Assembly: GCF_039831995.1 (NCBI RefSeq)
Contig: NZ_JBDOIO010000003.1
Location: 2,046,001-2,110,000 of the forward strand
Direction: 5' to 3'
Length of the DNA stretch: 64,000 nt
DNA from: Paenibacillus pabuli
Lineage (GTDB): Bacteria > Bacillota > Bacilli > Paenibacillales > Paenibacillaceae
The notes below the pieces were generated by a model. That model searched no databases. It was not told the origin of the DNA and worked only from the letters and a program-made list of their open reading frames with translations. Of this stretch, positions 51,877 through 61,188 are shown one piece after another; the first letter of the stretch is position 1, and the number at the start of each line of letters is the position of its first letter. Made by a program: the position numbers and the translations under genes.

Positions 51877-52469
51877 ATCAGACCCTTATGATGCAAAAAT
51901 GAAATAACCTGCTGCTCCGTCTCCGACCATAAGCCGCTGTTGTCAATGACTACTTCAGCACGCTGCTTCTTATGTTCAATATCCATCTGCGCATTAATAC
52001 GGGCGTCAGCCTGTTCCTCTGTCATTCCATCCCGATTCATCAGCCGCTCCCGCTGCACGGATCGAGGTACGTAAACAACCACAACCTCATCAAACTCTTT
52101 TTCAAGACCGGATTCAAACAATAAAGGAATATCCGATACCACAAGCTTGTCCGGATAGGCCTCTTCATATGCAGCAGCGCGCTCCCGCATCTCCTGGCGG
52201 ATAGCCGGATGTGTGATTGCTTCGAGCGCTTTGCGCTCTTCCGGATTCTGAAACACAATGCTCCCCAGCTTTTTCCGATCCAGTGTTCCATCTTCATTTA
52301 ATATGGCTTGTCCAAACCGCTGTACAGCGGCAGCCAAAACGGGATGCCCGGGCATCATGACCTCCCGGGCAATCACGTCTGCGTCGACCAACAGCGCTCC
52401 CTTACTGGCAAGTAGGGCGGAAACACTGCTCTTTCCCGTTGCGATCCCGCCGGTTAAGCCAATATTCAT
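51873..52469 (-). CDS. coaE: dephospho-CoA kinase
   Basis: A 198-residue P-loop kinase for the last step of coenzyme A synthesis. Motifs are the P-loop GLTGGIATGKSSV, the DADVIAREVM substrate motif, ITHPAIRQEM and VVVYVPRSVQRERLM. The length is standard. GAGGTG precedes the ATG. It lies nine bases after ytaF and overlaps the transglycosylase gene. Confidence 0.97.
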   Translation of the reverse strand: MNIGLTGGIATGKSSVSALLASKGALLVDADVIAREVMMPGHPVLAAAVQRFGQAILNEDGTLDRKKLGSIVFQNPEERKALEAITHPAIRQEMRERAAAYEEAYPDKLVVSDIPLLFESGLEKEFDEVVVVYVPRSVQRERLMNRDGMTEEQADARINAQMDIEHKKQRAEVVIDNSGLWSETEQQVISFLHHKGLI

Positions 52470-52478
52470 CGTTTCACC

Positions 52479-53234
52479 TCATAACAGCTTCATTATTCCC
52501 ATAATCATAAGCAACAACGCAGGCAGCACGGACAGTCTTTGCATCCAACGCAGAGCTGAGAAACGCAATCCGACTTTCATGCCTATTAACAGAAATGCAC
52601 CACTGAACAGCGCGATGACAAGCGCAGTCCACAATGTGGGGAAACCGAGCAAAGCAGCTCCGAGTCCTGCACCGAAAGCATCCAGTGACAGAGCGATTCC
52701 CAGCCACATCGCCTCCTGCGCGGAGATACTGCCTGAATTGTCCATATCCGCCTTGGAAGGGCTGCGTAATATTTGAATGACAACGCCTAATTTCCGCAGC
52801 TCCAGTGTGAATACCATGCGTTCCAGCGAGCCGCCAGATGCAGATGGTTCAAGATCAAGTGCGAGCACTTGATTTCGACCTTTGACCAGCGTTTCGTCAA
52901 TTGTTTGCTGTTTGTCCCCGATTGCTTCTGTTCCCTCTTCCGATTCAAGGCGGTCCTTTCCCTGCTTGCGAATCAACTGTATTAATGACCACGCGCCGAT
53001 GGCAATCAGAATAACTGCACCAACGAATGAAGCCACATCAGGAGATACCACATGGGATAACAGAACTCCCACTTGCATGGACAATGCAATGACCAGTCCT
53101 GAACAAATGGAAATTACAGCAATGGATAACAGCGGGATCTTCGTCCTGCGCAGCCCATATGTAATCCCAACACCAAAACCATCTAAACTAAGCGCCAAAG
53201 CAAGCGCCAGCAATGAAATAAAATGATGCAGCAC
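52479..53234 (-). CDS. ytaF: sporulation membrane protein YtaF
   Basis: A 251-residue membrane protein of the YtaF/MntP-like family. Six membrane helices are expected; repeated signatures are LALSLDGFGVGITYGLRR (start) and IALSLDAFGAGLGAALLGF (second half). A long soluble loop (about 100-165) has DMDNSGSISAQEA. YtaF is sporulation-linked in Bacillus; its transport substrate is not known. The start is GTG at 53234 after GGGGAGG. Confidence 0.93.
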   Translation of the reverse strand: MLHHFISLLALALALSLDGFGVGITYGLRRTKIPLLSIAVISICSGLVIALSMQVGVLLSHVVSPDVASFVGAVILIAIGAWSLIQLIRKQGKDRLESEEGTEAIGDKQQTIDETLVKGRNQVLALDLEPSASGGSLERMVFTLELRKLGVVIQILRSPSKADMDNSGSISAQEAMWLGIALSLDAFGAGLGAALLGFPTLWTALVIALFSGAFLLIGMKVGLRFSALRWMQRLSVLPALLLMIMGIMKLL

Positions 53235-53482
53235 CCCGGATTCCTCCCCTGTGCGGGAACTTGTTTCTACCTACCGTTTCAAGTAGGTATTCGCCCGCTT
53301 ATTTCTGCCATATCAGTATATGGAGGGAGTAATCCATGGGTGCTACGTTTTAATCATTTCGTTCATTTGATACAAATTCAAGCTTGCAGCTTACACTTAT
53401 TACTACGAAGACAGAATAAGCTTTCGACCCTGTCCTCTCCGCTAGCGTGTAAACGACAAGTTCAATTTATATCTTCATTGGT

Positions 53483-54313
53483 TTAGTTTAATGGTTGGCA
53501 TTTCGGACAGTAGTGCGTCCCACGTCCACCAACAACGCTTTTCTCAATCAATGTACCGCATGTTGTACAAGGCTCGGATTTGCGACCATAGATTTTCAGT
53601 TGATGCTGAAACATGCCCATCTCGCCTTGTCCATTAACATACGATTTGATGGAAGACCCGCCTGCATTCACGGCATCCTGCAGCGTAGCTACAATCGCCT
53701 CGTGCAGTACCGTCAATTGGGCTTCAGTCAACGTCTTGGCAATGGTTTCGGGGTGAATGCCTGCGCGAAAAAGGGCTTCGTCCACATAAATATTCCCGAT
53801 GCCAACAACATATGCCTGATTTAACAATACAGCCTTGATTTTGGTCGTCCGCTTACCAACAGCCTCACGAAATGCGGTCACGGTAAATGCCGGATCCAGC
53901 GGCTCAAGACCAAGCTTCAACAATGGTTTGGATACAAGCTCTTCTCCAGCTGCAAATAGATGCATAGTCCCAAACTGACGTACATCCTTGTATCTCAATT
54001 CCGTACCATCCGTGAAGTGAAAAATCACATGCGTATGCTTCTCCACTTCCTCGTGCTGGTCGTATACGCCGTATCTGCCCTCCATCCGCAGATGGGAGAC
54101 CAGTACCAGCCCGTCCAACAAAATTCGTAAAAACTTTCCTCTGCGCTCTACTCCGGTTATGGTGTGTCCTGCGAGTTCCAGTGCAAATGCATCTATATCG
54201 TCCGGCCGCTGAATGATGCGCGGCAAGCTAACAGTTACGCGTTCAATAGTCTTACCTACAACAAGCTGATTCAATGTTCTTCTGACTGTTTCGACTTCCG
54301 GTAATTCCGGCAT
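53483..54313 (-). CDS. mutM: formamidopyrimidine-DNA glycosylase
   Basis: A 276-residue base-excision repair glycosylase removing oxidised purines. The N-terminal Pro nucleophile is in MPELPEVETVRRTL. The helix-two-turn-helix region contains VVGIGNIYVDEALF and AGGSSIKSYVNGQGEMG. The zinc finger is C-T-T-C...CPKC at the C-terminus. It is located 114 bases after polA, as in Bacillus. Confidence 0.97.
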   Translation of the reverse strand: MPELPEVETVRRTLNQLVVGKTIERVTVSLPRIIQRPDDIDAFALELAGHTITGVERRGKFLRILLDGLVLVSHLRMEGRYGVYDQHEEVEKHTHVIFHFTDGTELRYKDVRQFGTMHLFAAGEELVSKPLLKLGLEPLDPAFTVTAFREAVGKRTTKIKAVLLNQAYVVGIGNIYVDEALFRAGIHPETIAKTLTEAQLTVLHEAIVATLQDAVNAGGSSIKSYVNGQGEMGMFQHQLKIYGRKSEPCTTCGTLIEKSVVGGRGTHYCPKCQPLN

Positions 54314-54427
54314 GATGTTCTCACCTCCCCTATATTATAACGGAAGTTGAGCTTCAGCGGGACCCCTTCTTGTGTCGAATCATTGCAAGGATATGTTTGT
54401 AAAATAACGGAAATCCGCTCCGGATCG

Positions 54428-57082
54428 TTACTTGGCTTCGTACCAGTTTTCCCCGAAACTGACTTCTGCCTTGAGCGGTACAGAGAGCTCCAATGCTTTT
54501 TCCATAACGGAAGGCACAAGCTCCTTCATCAGCTCCAGCTCATCTGCAGGCACTTCGAATACAAGTTCGTCATGGACCTGAAGCAGCATGCGGCTCTTCA
54601 AATTGCGTTCACGCAGCGCTTCATCCATCTGCACCATGGCAAGCTTGATAATATCAGCAGCCGTTCCCTGGATCGGGGTATTCATGGCTGTACGCTCAGC
54701 GAAGGAACGCAGGTTAAAATTGCTTGCATTAATTTCCGGCAGGTAGCGGCGGCGTTCAAGCAGCGTTTTGACAAAGCCATCCTGGCGTGCTTCCTTCACA
54801 ATATCGTCCATATATCGACGAACACCCTGGAACACTTCAAAGTACTGATCGATAAACTGGGCAGCCTCTTTTCGGGTAATGTTCAGGTTTTGGGACAACC
54901 CGTAGTCGCTGATGCCATACACGATTCCGAAGTTAACGGCCTTGGCCGAACGACGCATGTCGCTGTCCACCTCTTCGGCTTTCACTCCGAATACGTCAGA
55001 CGCTGTCTTGGTATGAATATCCATGTCATGAAGAAATGCTTCCTTGAGCCGTTCGTCATCCGAGATATGGGCGAGTACACGCAGTTCAATCTGGGAATAG
55101 TCGGCCGCCAAAATGGACCAGCCTGGCTCGGAAGGAACAAACACCTTCCGGATTTTGCGGCCTTCTTCCAGACGGATCGGAATGTTCTGCAAGTTCGGAA
55201 ACTGGCTGCTGAGACGCCCTGTCGCAGCAATCGTCTGCCGGTAAAATGTATGAACTTTGCCGTCCCTTTCCGAAATTTCCTTGAGGAGACCCTCTACATA
55301 GGTGGACTGCAGCTTCGCAAGCTGACGGTATTGAAGAATCAGCTGTACCACGTCATGATAAGGAGCCAGTTTCTCCAATACTTCGGCATCGGTAGAGTAA
55401 CCTGTTTTGGTTTTTTTCACCACAGGAAGGCCTAGCTTATCAAATAAAATCTCACCTAATTGTCTTGGGGAATTCAGATTGAATTCCGTACCGGAAAGTC
55501 GGTAAATCTCCGCCATCAGCCTGCTGATCTGTTCCTCGAACTCACGGCCCAAGGCCTGCAGATCTGCTGTATTGGCTTTAATCCCCTGTTTCTCCATGTC
55601 TGCCAGAATGCGTGATAACGGCATCTCCAATTCGTGAAAGAGCGCGTTCATCTCATCGTTCTCAAGTGCCTGCTCCTGAAGAGGAATAATGGCAGCCACG
55701 GCAGCAGCCTTGCGGCACAGGAAATCGCCCAGTATTTCTGCATCAGGCACCTTGTATTTTGCACCTTTGCCCATAACCGTGTCGTCTTCAACCAGGGAAG
55801 GCAAACCATATTTCGAAGTCAAGCCGCTAATCGTCTGATTGGATTCCGTCGGATCAAGCAAGTAGGCAGCAAGCTGCACATCGAAGGATGCTCCTGCGAA
55901 TTCAAGGCCATGTGCATGCAGAGCCAGATCGATTCGATGCAGATCATAACCACGTTTGGGCTTGTCTGGATGGCCAAGCCATTCGCGCACCGGAGCCGCA
56001 GCTTCAGCGTTTAATACTTCGGGTGACAGGTAGACATACGTCTCGCCTGATCCAATCGCTACCCCAATCAACTTCGCTTGATGCGGATTATCACCATGGG
56101 TCTCCACATGGAGTACATCAATGGATTCCAGGGAGCCAAACAGCTCCCCAATCGTTTCTTCGGTAGCAATGGTGGATTTCACTTCAGCAGCGGGTACGGC
56201 TTCTGCTGCAGAACCTGCATGACCACTGAATGACAAGCGTTCAAGCAAGGATTTGAATTCAAGCTTGGCCAGTGCTGGCCCTGCCTGCTCTTCCTTTAAC
56301 CCAGCAAACTGCATGTCATCCCAGGTTTGCTCCAGTGGCACTTCGCGGTGAATGGTCGCCAGCTGTTTGCTCATCCTGGCATCTTCGGCGTGCGCTTCAA
56401 TCTTCTCTTTCATTTTACCTTTCAATTCACCTGTGCCGTTCAATACTTCCTCGACAGAACCGAATTGATGCAGAAGTTTCAACGCTGTCTTCTCTCCAAC
56501 TCCCGGAATACCCGGAATATTATCCGATGCATCGCCCATGAGGCCTTTGAGATCGATGATCTGTAGTGGAGTCAGACCGTAACGTTCCTTAATCTGAGCA
56601 GGGTCATACAGTTCGATTTCCGTTACCCCTTTGCGCGTGAGTCCGATGTGCACATGTTCGGAGGCTAGCTGCAGCATATCCTTGTCACCCGATACAACCA
56701 ATACCTGTCTCCCGGCCTCGTCTGCGCGTTTGGTTAACGTTCCGATGATGTCGTCCGCTTCAAACCCAGCCAGCTCAAACTGGGCAATACCCAGTCCCTG
56801 AAGCAATTCCTTGAGTAATGGAAACTGTTCTGACAGCTCAGGAGGTGTTTTTTCACGGCCACCTTTATACTCCTGATACCCTTCGTGACGGAAAGTGACT
56901 TTGCCGGCATCAAATGCCACCATGACATGTGTCGGCTTATGCTCCTCCAGCAATCGGAGCAGCATAGTGGTGAAGCCATACACCGCATTGGTATGCAGTC
57001 CTTTTGAGTTGGTCAGAGGAGGCATTGCAAAAAACGCCCGGTAAATAATGCTATTTCCATCTATGAGAATAAACTTTTCCAT
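54428..57082 (-). CDS. polA: DNA polymerase I
   Basis: An 884-residue family A polymerase. The 5'-3' exonuclease domain (about 1-290) starts with LIDGNSIIYRAFFAMPP and keeps the metal-binding Asp residues (AFDAGK, SGDKDMLQL). The 3'-5' exonuclease domain (about 305-465) lacks the catalytic D-x-E motif (LHVETHGDNPH), as in other Bacillales, so no proofreading is expected. The polymerase domain (about 470-884) has DYSQIELRVLAH, RRSAKAVNFGIVYG and LLQVHDELVFE. Its role is Okazaki fragment processing and repair. Confidence 0.97.
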   Translation of the reverse strand: MEKFILIDGNSIIYRAFFAMPPLTNSKGLHTNAVYGFTTMLLRLLEEHKPTHVMVAFDAGKVTFRHEGYQEYKGGREKTPPELSEQFPLLKELLQGLGIAQFELAGFEADDIIGTLTKRADEAGRQVLVVSGDKDMLQLASEHVHIGLTRKGVTEIELYDPAQIKERYGLTPLQIIDLKGLMGDASDNIPGIPGVGEKTALKLLHQFGSVEEVLNGTGELKGKMKEKIEAHAEDARMSKQLATIHREVPLEQTWDDMQFAGLKEEQAGPALAKLEFKSLLERLSFSGHAGSAAEAVPAAEVKSTIATEETIGELFGSLESIDVLHVETHGDNPHQAKLIGVAIGSGETYVYLSPEVLNAEAAAPVREWLGHPDKPKRGYDLHRIDLALHAHGLEFAGASFDVQLAAYLLDPTESNQTISGLTSKYGLPSLVEDDTVMGKGAKYKVPDAEILGDFLCRKAAAVAAIIPLQEQALENDEMNALFHELEMPLSRILADMEKQGIKANTADLQALGREFEEQISRLMAEIYRLSGTEFNLNSPRQLGEILFDKLGLPVVKKTKTGYSTDAEVLEKLAPYHDVVQLILQYRQLAKLQSTYVEGLLKEISERDGKVHTFYRQTIAATGRLSSQFPNLQNIPIRLEEGRKIRKVFVPSEPGWSILAADYSQIELRVLAHISDDERLKEAFLHDMDIHTKTASDVFGVKAEEVDSDMRRSAKAVNFGIVYGISDYGLSQNLNITRKEAAQFIDQYFEVFQGVRRYMDDIVKEARQDGFVKTLLERRRYLPEINASNFNLRSFAERTAMNTPIQGTAADIIKLAMVQMDEALRERNLKSRMLLQVHDELVFEVPADELELMKELVPSVMEKALELSVPLKAEVSFGENWYEAK

Positions 57083-57193
57083 TCCAGCACCTCACGTATC
57101 GTATGGTCAAACCCTCAAGTACATCTACTCTCATGATAACATACACACCTGTCACAACAAAAAAGATCGGGCATTTTTTTCACATTCCATCCA

Positions 57194-57247
57194 GCAAAAA
57201 AAGAACTCTCTCCGCAGACAGCCTGTCGCTTGCAGGCTGTCGGGAGA
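57194..57247 (-). terminator. terminator downstream of phoU
   Basis: Minus-strand stem CTCCCGACAGCCTG/CAGGCTGTCTGCGGAG with a loop of seven bases, then a T-rich tail (TTCTTTTTTT). It separates pstB-phoU from polA. Confidence 0.8.
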
Positions 57248-57303
57248 AAGTCCCCTATTTTCGCAGCAAATCGTCCCCAATTCCAATGATTTGCTGTTAA
57301 TGA

Positions 57304-57963
57304 TTATTGGTTCAAATCCGGACGCTTACCTGTTACCAGATAAACCGTGCTCTCCCCAATGTTGGTTGCATGATCACCTATGCGTTCAATATACCGTCCT
57401 ACCAACATGAGCAGCATGGCCTGAGAGGCCTGAGTTGGATTAGAGGTCATGAAACTGTATAGGTCGCCAATCATGTGACTGTACAGTTGGTCAACCTGAT
57501 CATCCGTTTGTGCCATTTTGTAAGCCAGATCCGTATTCTCTTTCAGGAATGACTCGATGGATTCATCAATCATCTCTTTGACGATTTCCGCCATCCGTGG
57601 GATATCCACTAGTGGTTTAATCAGCTCCTGGCCTTCCATACGAAGCGTAACTTTGGCAACGTCCAGGGCGAGATCGCCCATACGCTCGAGGTCACTCGAG
57701 ATCTTGAACGCCACAATAATGCGACGCAAATCCTTCGCGACTGGCTGCTGGGTAATAATCAGCTTGGAGCCCAGTTCCATGATTTTGTCTTCCAGTGCAT
57801 TCAGATTCGCATCATTCTTGATGATGACCTGAGCTTTCTCGGCATCCAATGTCCGTAAACTCTCAATGGCACCATCCAATGCCGTTCCTACATGCTCACC
57901 CATTTGCCGAAGCAAAATGCGTAGCTCTTCAAGCTCCTGATCAAATTCTTTCCTGCGAATCAT
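57304..57963 (-). CDS. phoU: phosphate transport regulator PhoU
   Basis: A 219-residue two-bundle helical protein. Each half has the PhoU metal motif (about 70-80 EDKIMELGSKLI; KDLRRIIVAFKISSDLERMGDLALDVAK, and later GRYIERIGDHATNIGEST). PhoU dampens Pst-mediated uptake and signals to PhoR. It lies 64 bases after pstB in the same operon. Confidence 0.95.
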   Translation of the reverse strand: MIRRKEFDQELEELRILLRQMGEHVGTALDGAIESLRTLDAEKAQVIIKNDANLNALEDKIMELGSKLIITQQPVAKDLRRIIVAFKISSDLERMGDLALDVAKVTLRMEGQELIKPLVDIPRMAEIVKEMIDESIESFLKENTDLAYKMAQTDDQVDQLYSHMIGDLYSFMTSNPTQASQAMLLMLVGRYIERIGDHATNIGESTVYLVTGKRPDLNQ

Positions 57964-58027
57964 AGGTTTCCATGTCCCCCTTGTCCATCATCTCCGGATA
58001 CGCCGGGTTCGTTCGAATTCAGCTTGC

Positions 58028-58783
58028 TTAACCGAACCGTCCGGATATATAATCCTCGGTTCGGGAATCCTGGGGCGTGGAGAACAGCGTTTCTGTATCA
58101 GCGGCCTCCACAACTTCTCCATTCAGGAAGAATACGGTCTTACCCGATACCCGAGCAGCCTGGTGCATGTTGTGGGTTACCATGACGATGGTGTACTTAT
58201 GGTGCAATTCCTTGACCAGTTCCTCTATCTTCAATGTGGAGATTGGATCCAGTGCCGAAGTTGCTTCATCCATCAGCAATACATCAGGCTGTACCGCAAG
58301 GGCTCGTGCAATACAGAGACGCTGCTGTTGTCCGCCGGACAAACTGAGTGCCGATTTCTTGAGTACATCCTTGACTTCATCCCACAATGCAGCATGTAAA
58401 AGACTTTGCTCAACCAACTGGTCCAGCTCCGCCTTCTGGGTTACACCGTGCAAGCGCGGGCCGTAAGCTACGTTATCATAGATTGATTTTGGAAAAGGGT
58501 TGGGTTGTTGAAACACCATGCCCACTCGTTTACGCAGCGTTTCAACTTCAATTTCGTTACTGTAGATATCCGACCCGTCAAGCAAAACTTGTCCTTCGAC
58601 ACGTACTCCCGGAATCATGTCATTCATCCGGTTTAATGTGCGGAGCAACGTGGATTTACCACAACCTGATGGTCCGATGAATGCAGTTACGGTCCGCTCC
58701 GGCAGGTCCATCGATATATTTTTAAGCGCATGATGCGTATCATAGTACAAATTAAGTCCTTCAATGTGAATGAGTTCCTTCAT
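58028..58783 (-). CDS. pstB: phosphate ABC transporter ATPase PstB
   Basis: A 251-residue ABC ATPase. Walker A is [12 protein letters not shown], the signature [15 protein letters not shown], Walker [14 protein letters not shown]. The PstB-specific [20 protein letters not shown] region is present. It powers phosphate import; pstS, pstC and pstA are not adjacent. A PhoP box (58898-58936) lies upstream. Confidence 0.95.
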   Translation of the reverse strand: MKELIHIEGLNLYYDTHHALKNISMDLPERTVTAFIGPSGCGKSTLLRTLNRMNDMIPGVRVEGQVLLDGSDIYSNEIEVETLRKRVGMVFQQPNPFPKSIYDNVAYGPRLHGVTQKAELDQLVEQSLLHAALWDEVKDVLKKSALSLSGGQQQRLCIARALAVQPDVLLMDEATSALDPISTLKIEELVKELHHKYTIVMVTHNMHQAARVSGKTVFFLNGEVVEAADTETLFSTPQDSRTEDYISGRFG

Positions 58784-58897
58784 GGATGTTCACTTCTCCT
58801 TCGCTGGAGGGACAAACCAAGCTCCCTTTACGTTGAGGCCGAGGCCTAATCAATAATCTTATGCTTCTCGGTCATCCTTAATATCCTACCTTCTCAT

Positions 58898-58936
58898 TGT
58901 AAAAACAGTATCACTTTCATGTTAACGGAATGTAAA
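58898..58936 (-). promoter_or_regulatory. PhoP box upstream of pstB-phoU
   Basis: On the minus strand: TTTACA-N5-TTAACA-N5-GTGATA-N5-TTTACA, four hexamers with exact 11-bp period, matching the Bacillus PhoP repeat TT(A/T/C)ACA. It is centred 134 bases before the pstB start. Confidence 0.85.
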
Positions 58937-59005
58937 AAGACATCCTTCACAAGCCATGACCTTCTCGGAACGCGATCATAGATGGTAAATGATGTCTATA
59001 GTTGT

Positions 59006-60190
59006 TTAAATTTCTTCCCCGGAAACCATAGCCTCCAGTTTTCTCCGTATATAATCCGCCACTTCTCCAGTCTGCTTGCCTTCCTCTGCAATATTGGCGG
59101 CGATATGCAACATGCCTTCCACGGCGATGTTTAGCCGGTTAAATGCTGCACTCCCTTCAGTAACATGTACGGAGCTGTCGTCAATTTCAGCAGCACTGGC
59201 ACGAACCAGTTCAACGGTTTGTCTGGTTAGTTCGCCGATCCCCTCGAGCAAAGAGGACATATCTCCCGCAACCTCACGGGTTTGTTTGGCTAAGGCTCGA
59301 ATTTCACCAGCAACCACTTGGAAGCCCCGCCCGTAGTCGCCAGCGTGAGCTGCTTCAATTGAAGCATTCATGGCAAGCAATGCACTTTGATCTGCTAGAG
59401 AACGAATGGAACGAGCCATTCCCGCTCCGGTTTCTATCGAGGTCAGCATATCATTTGCATGCTGGCGTTGTCCTCCCATGTGCTGATGTACGCGGTTATA
59501 CGAAGCCTCAACCCGCATAAGACTGCTTGAGCCCTGCTCAGACAAGTGAATAATCCGTTTCGCTTCTTCTTCTGTATTTCCTGCGGATTGAACCAGTTTC
59601 GTGATCGACTCATGAATGCGGGATATCTCTTTTTGGCTCTCTGTAATGGTCTGAACGCGCTCTTCTCCAGCCGCTTGCTGCATCCTTCTGGAAAGGGACA
59701 TGAGATCACGCATCGTCAGCACGCCAAGCAGCCTGTTCTCCTCCGTTATAATGATGCAATCATAGAAGTGCTCCTCACTTCGTGACAAAGCTACATCAAT
59801 AACTTCTGACGCATCCGCTTGTACATCCACAACCACCGGAGATGAATCAGCAACATGCGATATGGGCTTGCGATAAAACAAATCCGCGGCGAAACGTCCA
59901 TTGAGTATTCGATACAATGTCTCCCGCATTAACAACCCCTGCGGGCGATCCTGATCATCGCCCAATACAACACATGGATAAGTTTGGTCCTGACTCAGCA
60001 TGCCAGCAGCCTCTCCACAGGTGGTATGCACCCCGACCATGGGAACCTGACGACAGTAGTCCCGGATGGACACCTGAGTGTTGAGGGTTAATTCTGTAAG
60101 ATCATTCTGAGTCAAACGAATCGAATCATCCTCATGCTTATATGTATCTTCTGCGGGTAGATCAGGCTTCACTTCGAGCAACATGGGCAT
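59006..60190 (-). CDS. soluble chemoreceptor-like protein with two CBS domains
   Basis: A 394-residue cytoplasmic protein. Two CBS domains come first: about 38-95 (VSIRDYCRQVPMVGVHTTC, GLLMRETLY) and about 105-170 (ISHVADSSPVVVDVQADASE, LLGVLTMRDLM). A methyl-accepting-type signalling domain follows (about 190-390) with SALLAMNASIEAAHAGDYGR and the hairpin tip ALAKQTREVAGDMSSLLEG. It has no membrane segment. CBS domains usually bind adenosine nucleotides. AAGGAG precedes the ATG at 60190. A PhoP box lies upstream, linking it to phosphate limitation. Confidence 0.85.
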   Translation of the reverse strand: MPMLLEVKPDLPAEDTYKHEDDSIRLTQNDLTELTLNTQVSIRDYCRQVPMVGVHTTCGEAAGMLSQDQTYPCVVLGDDQDRPQGLLMRETLYRILNGRFAADLFYRKPISHVADSSPVVVDVQADASEVIDVALSRSEEHFYDCIIITEENRLLGVLTMRDLMSLSRRMQQAAGEERVQTITESQKEISRIHESITKLVQSAGNTEEEAKRIIHLSEQGSSSLMRVEASYNRVHQHMGGQRQHANDMLTSIETGAGMARSIRSLADQSALLAMNASIEAAHAGDYGRGFQVVAGEIRALAKQTREVAGDMSSLLEGIGELTRQTVELVRASAAEIDDSSVHVTEGSAAFNRLNIAVEGMLHIAANIAEEGKQTGEVADYIRRKLEAMVSGEEI

Positions 60191-60283
60191 AAATGCGCAA
60201 TCTCCTTTACGTATGAGCTCCGTCCTGAGATGGGTTATGTAGGTCCTAAGAATCACTCAGACAAGTTCATGCTACTCCCTCTG

Positions 60284-60311
60284 TGTAAAGGAAAATAAAG
60301 GTTTGTGTAAA
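60284..60311 (-). promoter_or_regulatory. PhoP box upstream of CBS-chemoreceptor gene
   Basis: On the minus strand: TTTACA-N5-CTTTAT-N5-TTTACA. The two perfect hexamers are exactly 22 bases apart with a degenerate one in between, ending about 94 bases before the start codon. Confidence 0.65.
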
Positions 60312-60339
60312 TTAAAAGTAAAATAAAACTCCCCGATCA

Positions 60340-61071
60340 TTACGAACTTGAATGATGGGGAGTTTTTCTTTTTACAACCAGTTTATAACCTACACCTCGA
60401 ATGGAATCGATGTGTACGGATTCCGGGTCCAGCTCCAGCTTTTTACGTAACGAACTGACATGCACGTCTACGGTGCGCTGGCCTCCAATATAATCAAAGC
60501 CCCAGACTGCATTCATCAGGTCATCCCTTGTAAGTACAACGCCTGGCTTCTTGGCCAAATAGAGCAGAACTTCAAATTCTTTGGGACGCAGACTTATGGA
60601 TTGTCCACCTAGTGTTACTTCATACTTCAGTGGATAGATTTCAAGTTCACCCAGTACAATTCGAGAACCGTCCTTGTCCTCTGGTTGAGGCAGGTCATCG
60701 CCATTGGAATATCGTCTCAATACGGCATCCACTCTGGCAAGCAGCTCCGAAACGCCAAAGGGCTTTGTGATATAATCGTCAGCTCCGGATTTCAGACCCT
60801 GTACCACCTCGGCTTCACCGTTCTTCGCTGTAAGGATGATGACGGGTGTAGTCACACCCTGAACTCTTAATTTGTTCAGAATATCCAGACCGTTCATTCC
60901 TGGAAGCATCAAATCCAGCAGGATCAGATCAAAGTCCTGGGAAACTGCACGGTCATATCCTGAAGATCCATGATCCTCAGCGGTAACGTCATAACCTTCC
61001 TGTGTAAGGTTGTACGTAAGTAATCTCGATAATGTAGGTTCATCTTCAATAACTAGCAAACGCTGTGCCAT
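60340..61071 (-). CDS. phoP: phosphate response regulator PhoP
   Basis: A 243-residue OmpR-type response regulator. The receiver domain (about 1-120) has the phospho-acceptor in LILLDLMLPGMNGLDIL, the Thr/Lys signature LTAKNG and DDYITKPFGVSELLARV. The winged helix (about 140-235) has LRPKEFEVLLYLAKKPGVVLTRDDLM and RTVDVHVSSLRKKLE. The start is at 61071 after AGAAGGGGT. A PhoP box upstream suggests autoregulation. Confidence 0.93.
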   Translation of the reverse strand: MAQRLLVIEDEPTLSRLLTYNLTQEGYDVTAEDHGSSGYDRAVSQDFDLILLDLMLPGMNGLDILNKLRVQGVTTPVIILTAKNGEAEVVQGLKSGADDYITKPFGVSELLARVDAVLRRYSNGDDLPQPEDKDGSRIVLGELEIYPLKYEVTLGGQSISLRPKEFEVLLYLAKKPGVVLTRDDLMNAVWGFDYIGGQRTVDVHVSSLRKKLELDPESVHIDSIRGVGYKLVVKRKTPHHSSS

Positions 61072-61124
61072 GATACCCCTTCTCTCCTTATAGGTTGTCT
61101 GTTGCCACAACACTTTTTATATCA

Positions 61125-61152
61125 TAGCACTTATTTGTTAACGCTGTGTAAA
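61125..61152 (-). promoter_or_regulatory. PhoP box upstream of phoP
   Basis: On the minus strand: TTTACA-N5-TTAACA-N5-GTGCTA with 11-bp period, in the 117-base gap between phoR and phoP. Confidence 0.7.
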
Positions 61153-61188
61153 GCGATTTATTCGATTTTACAATTCACTTCTCCAGGC

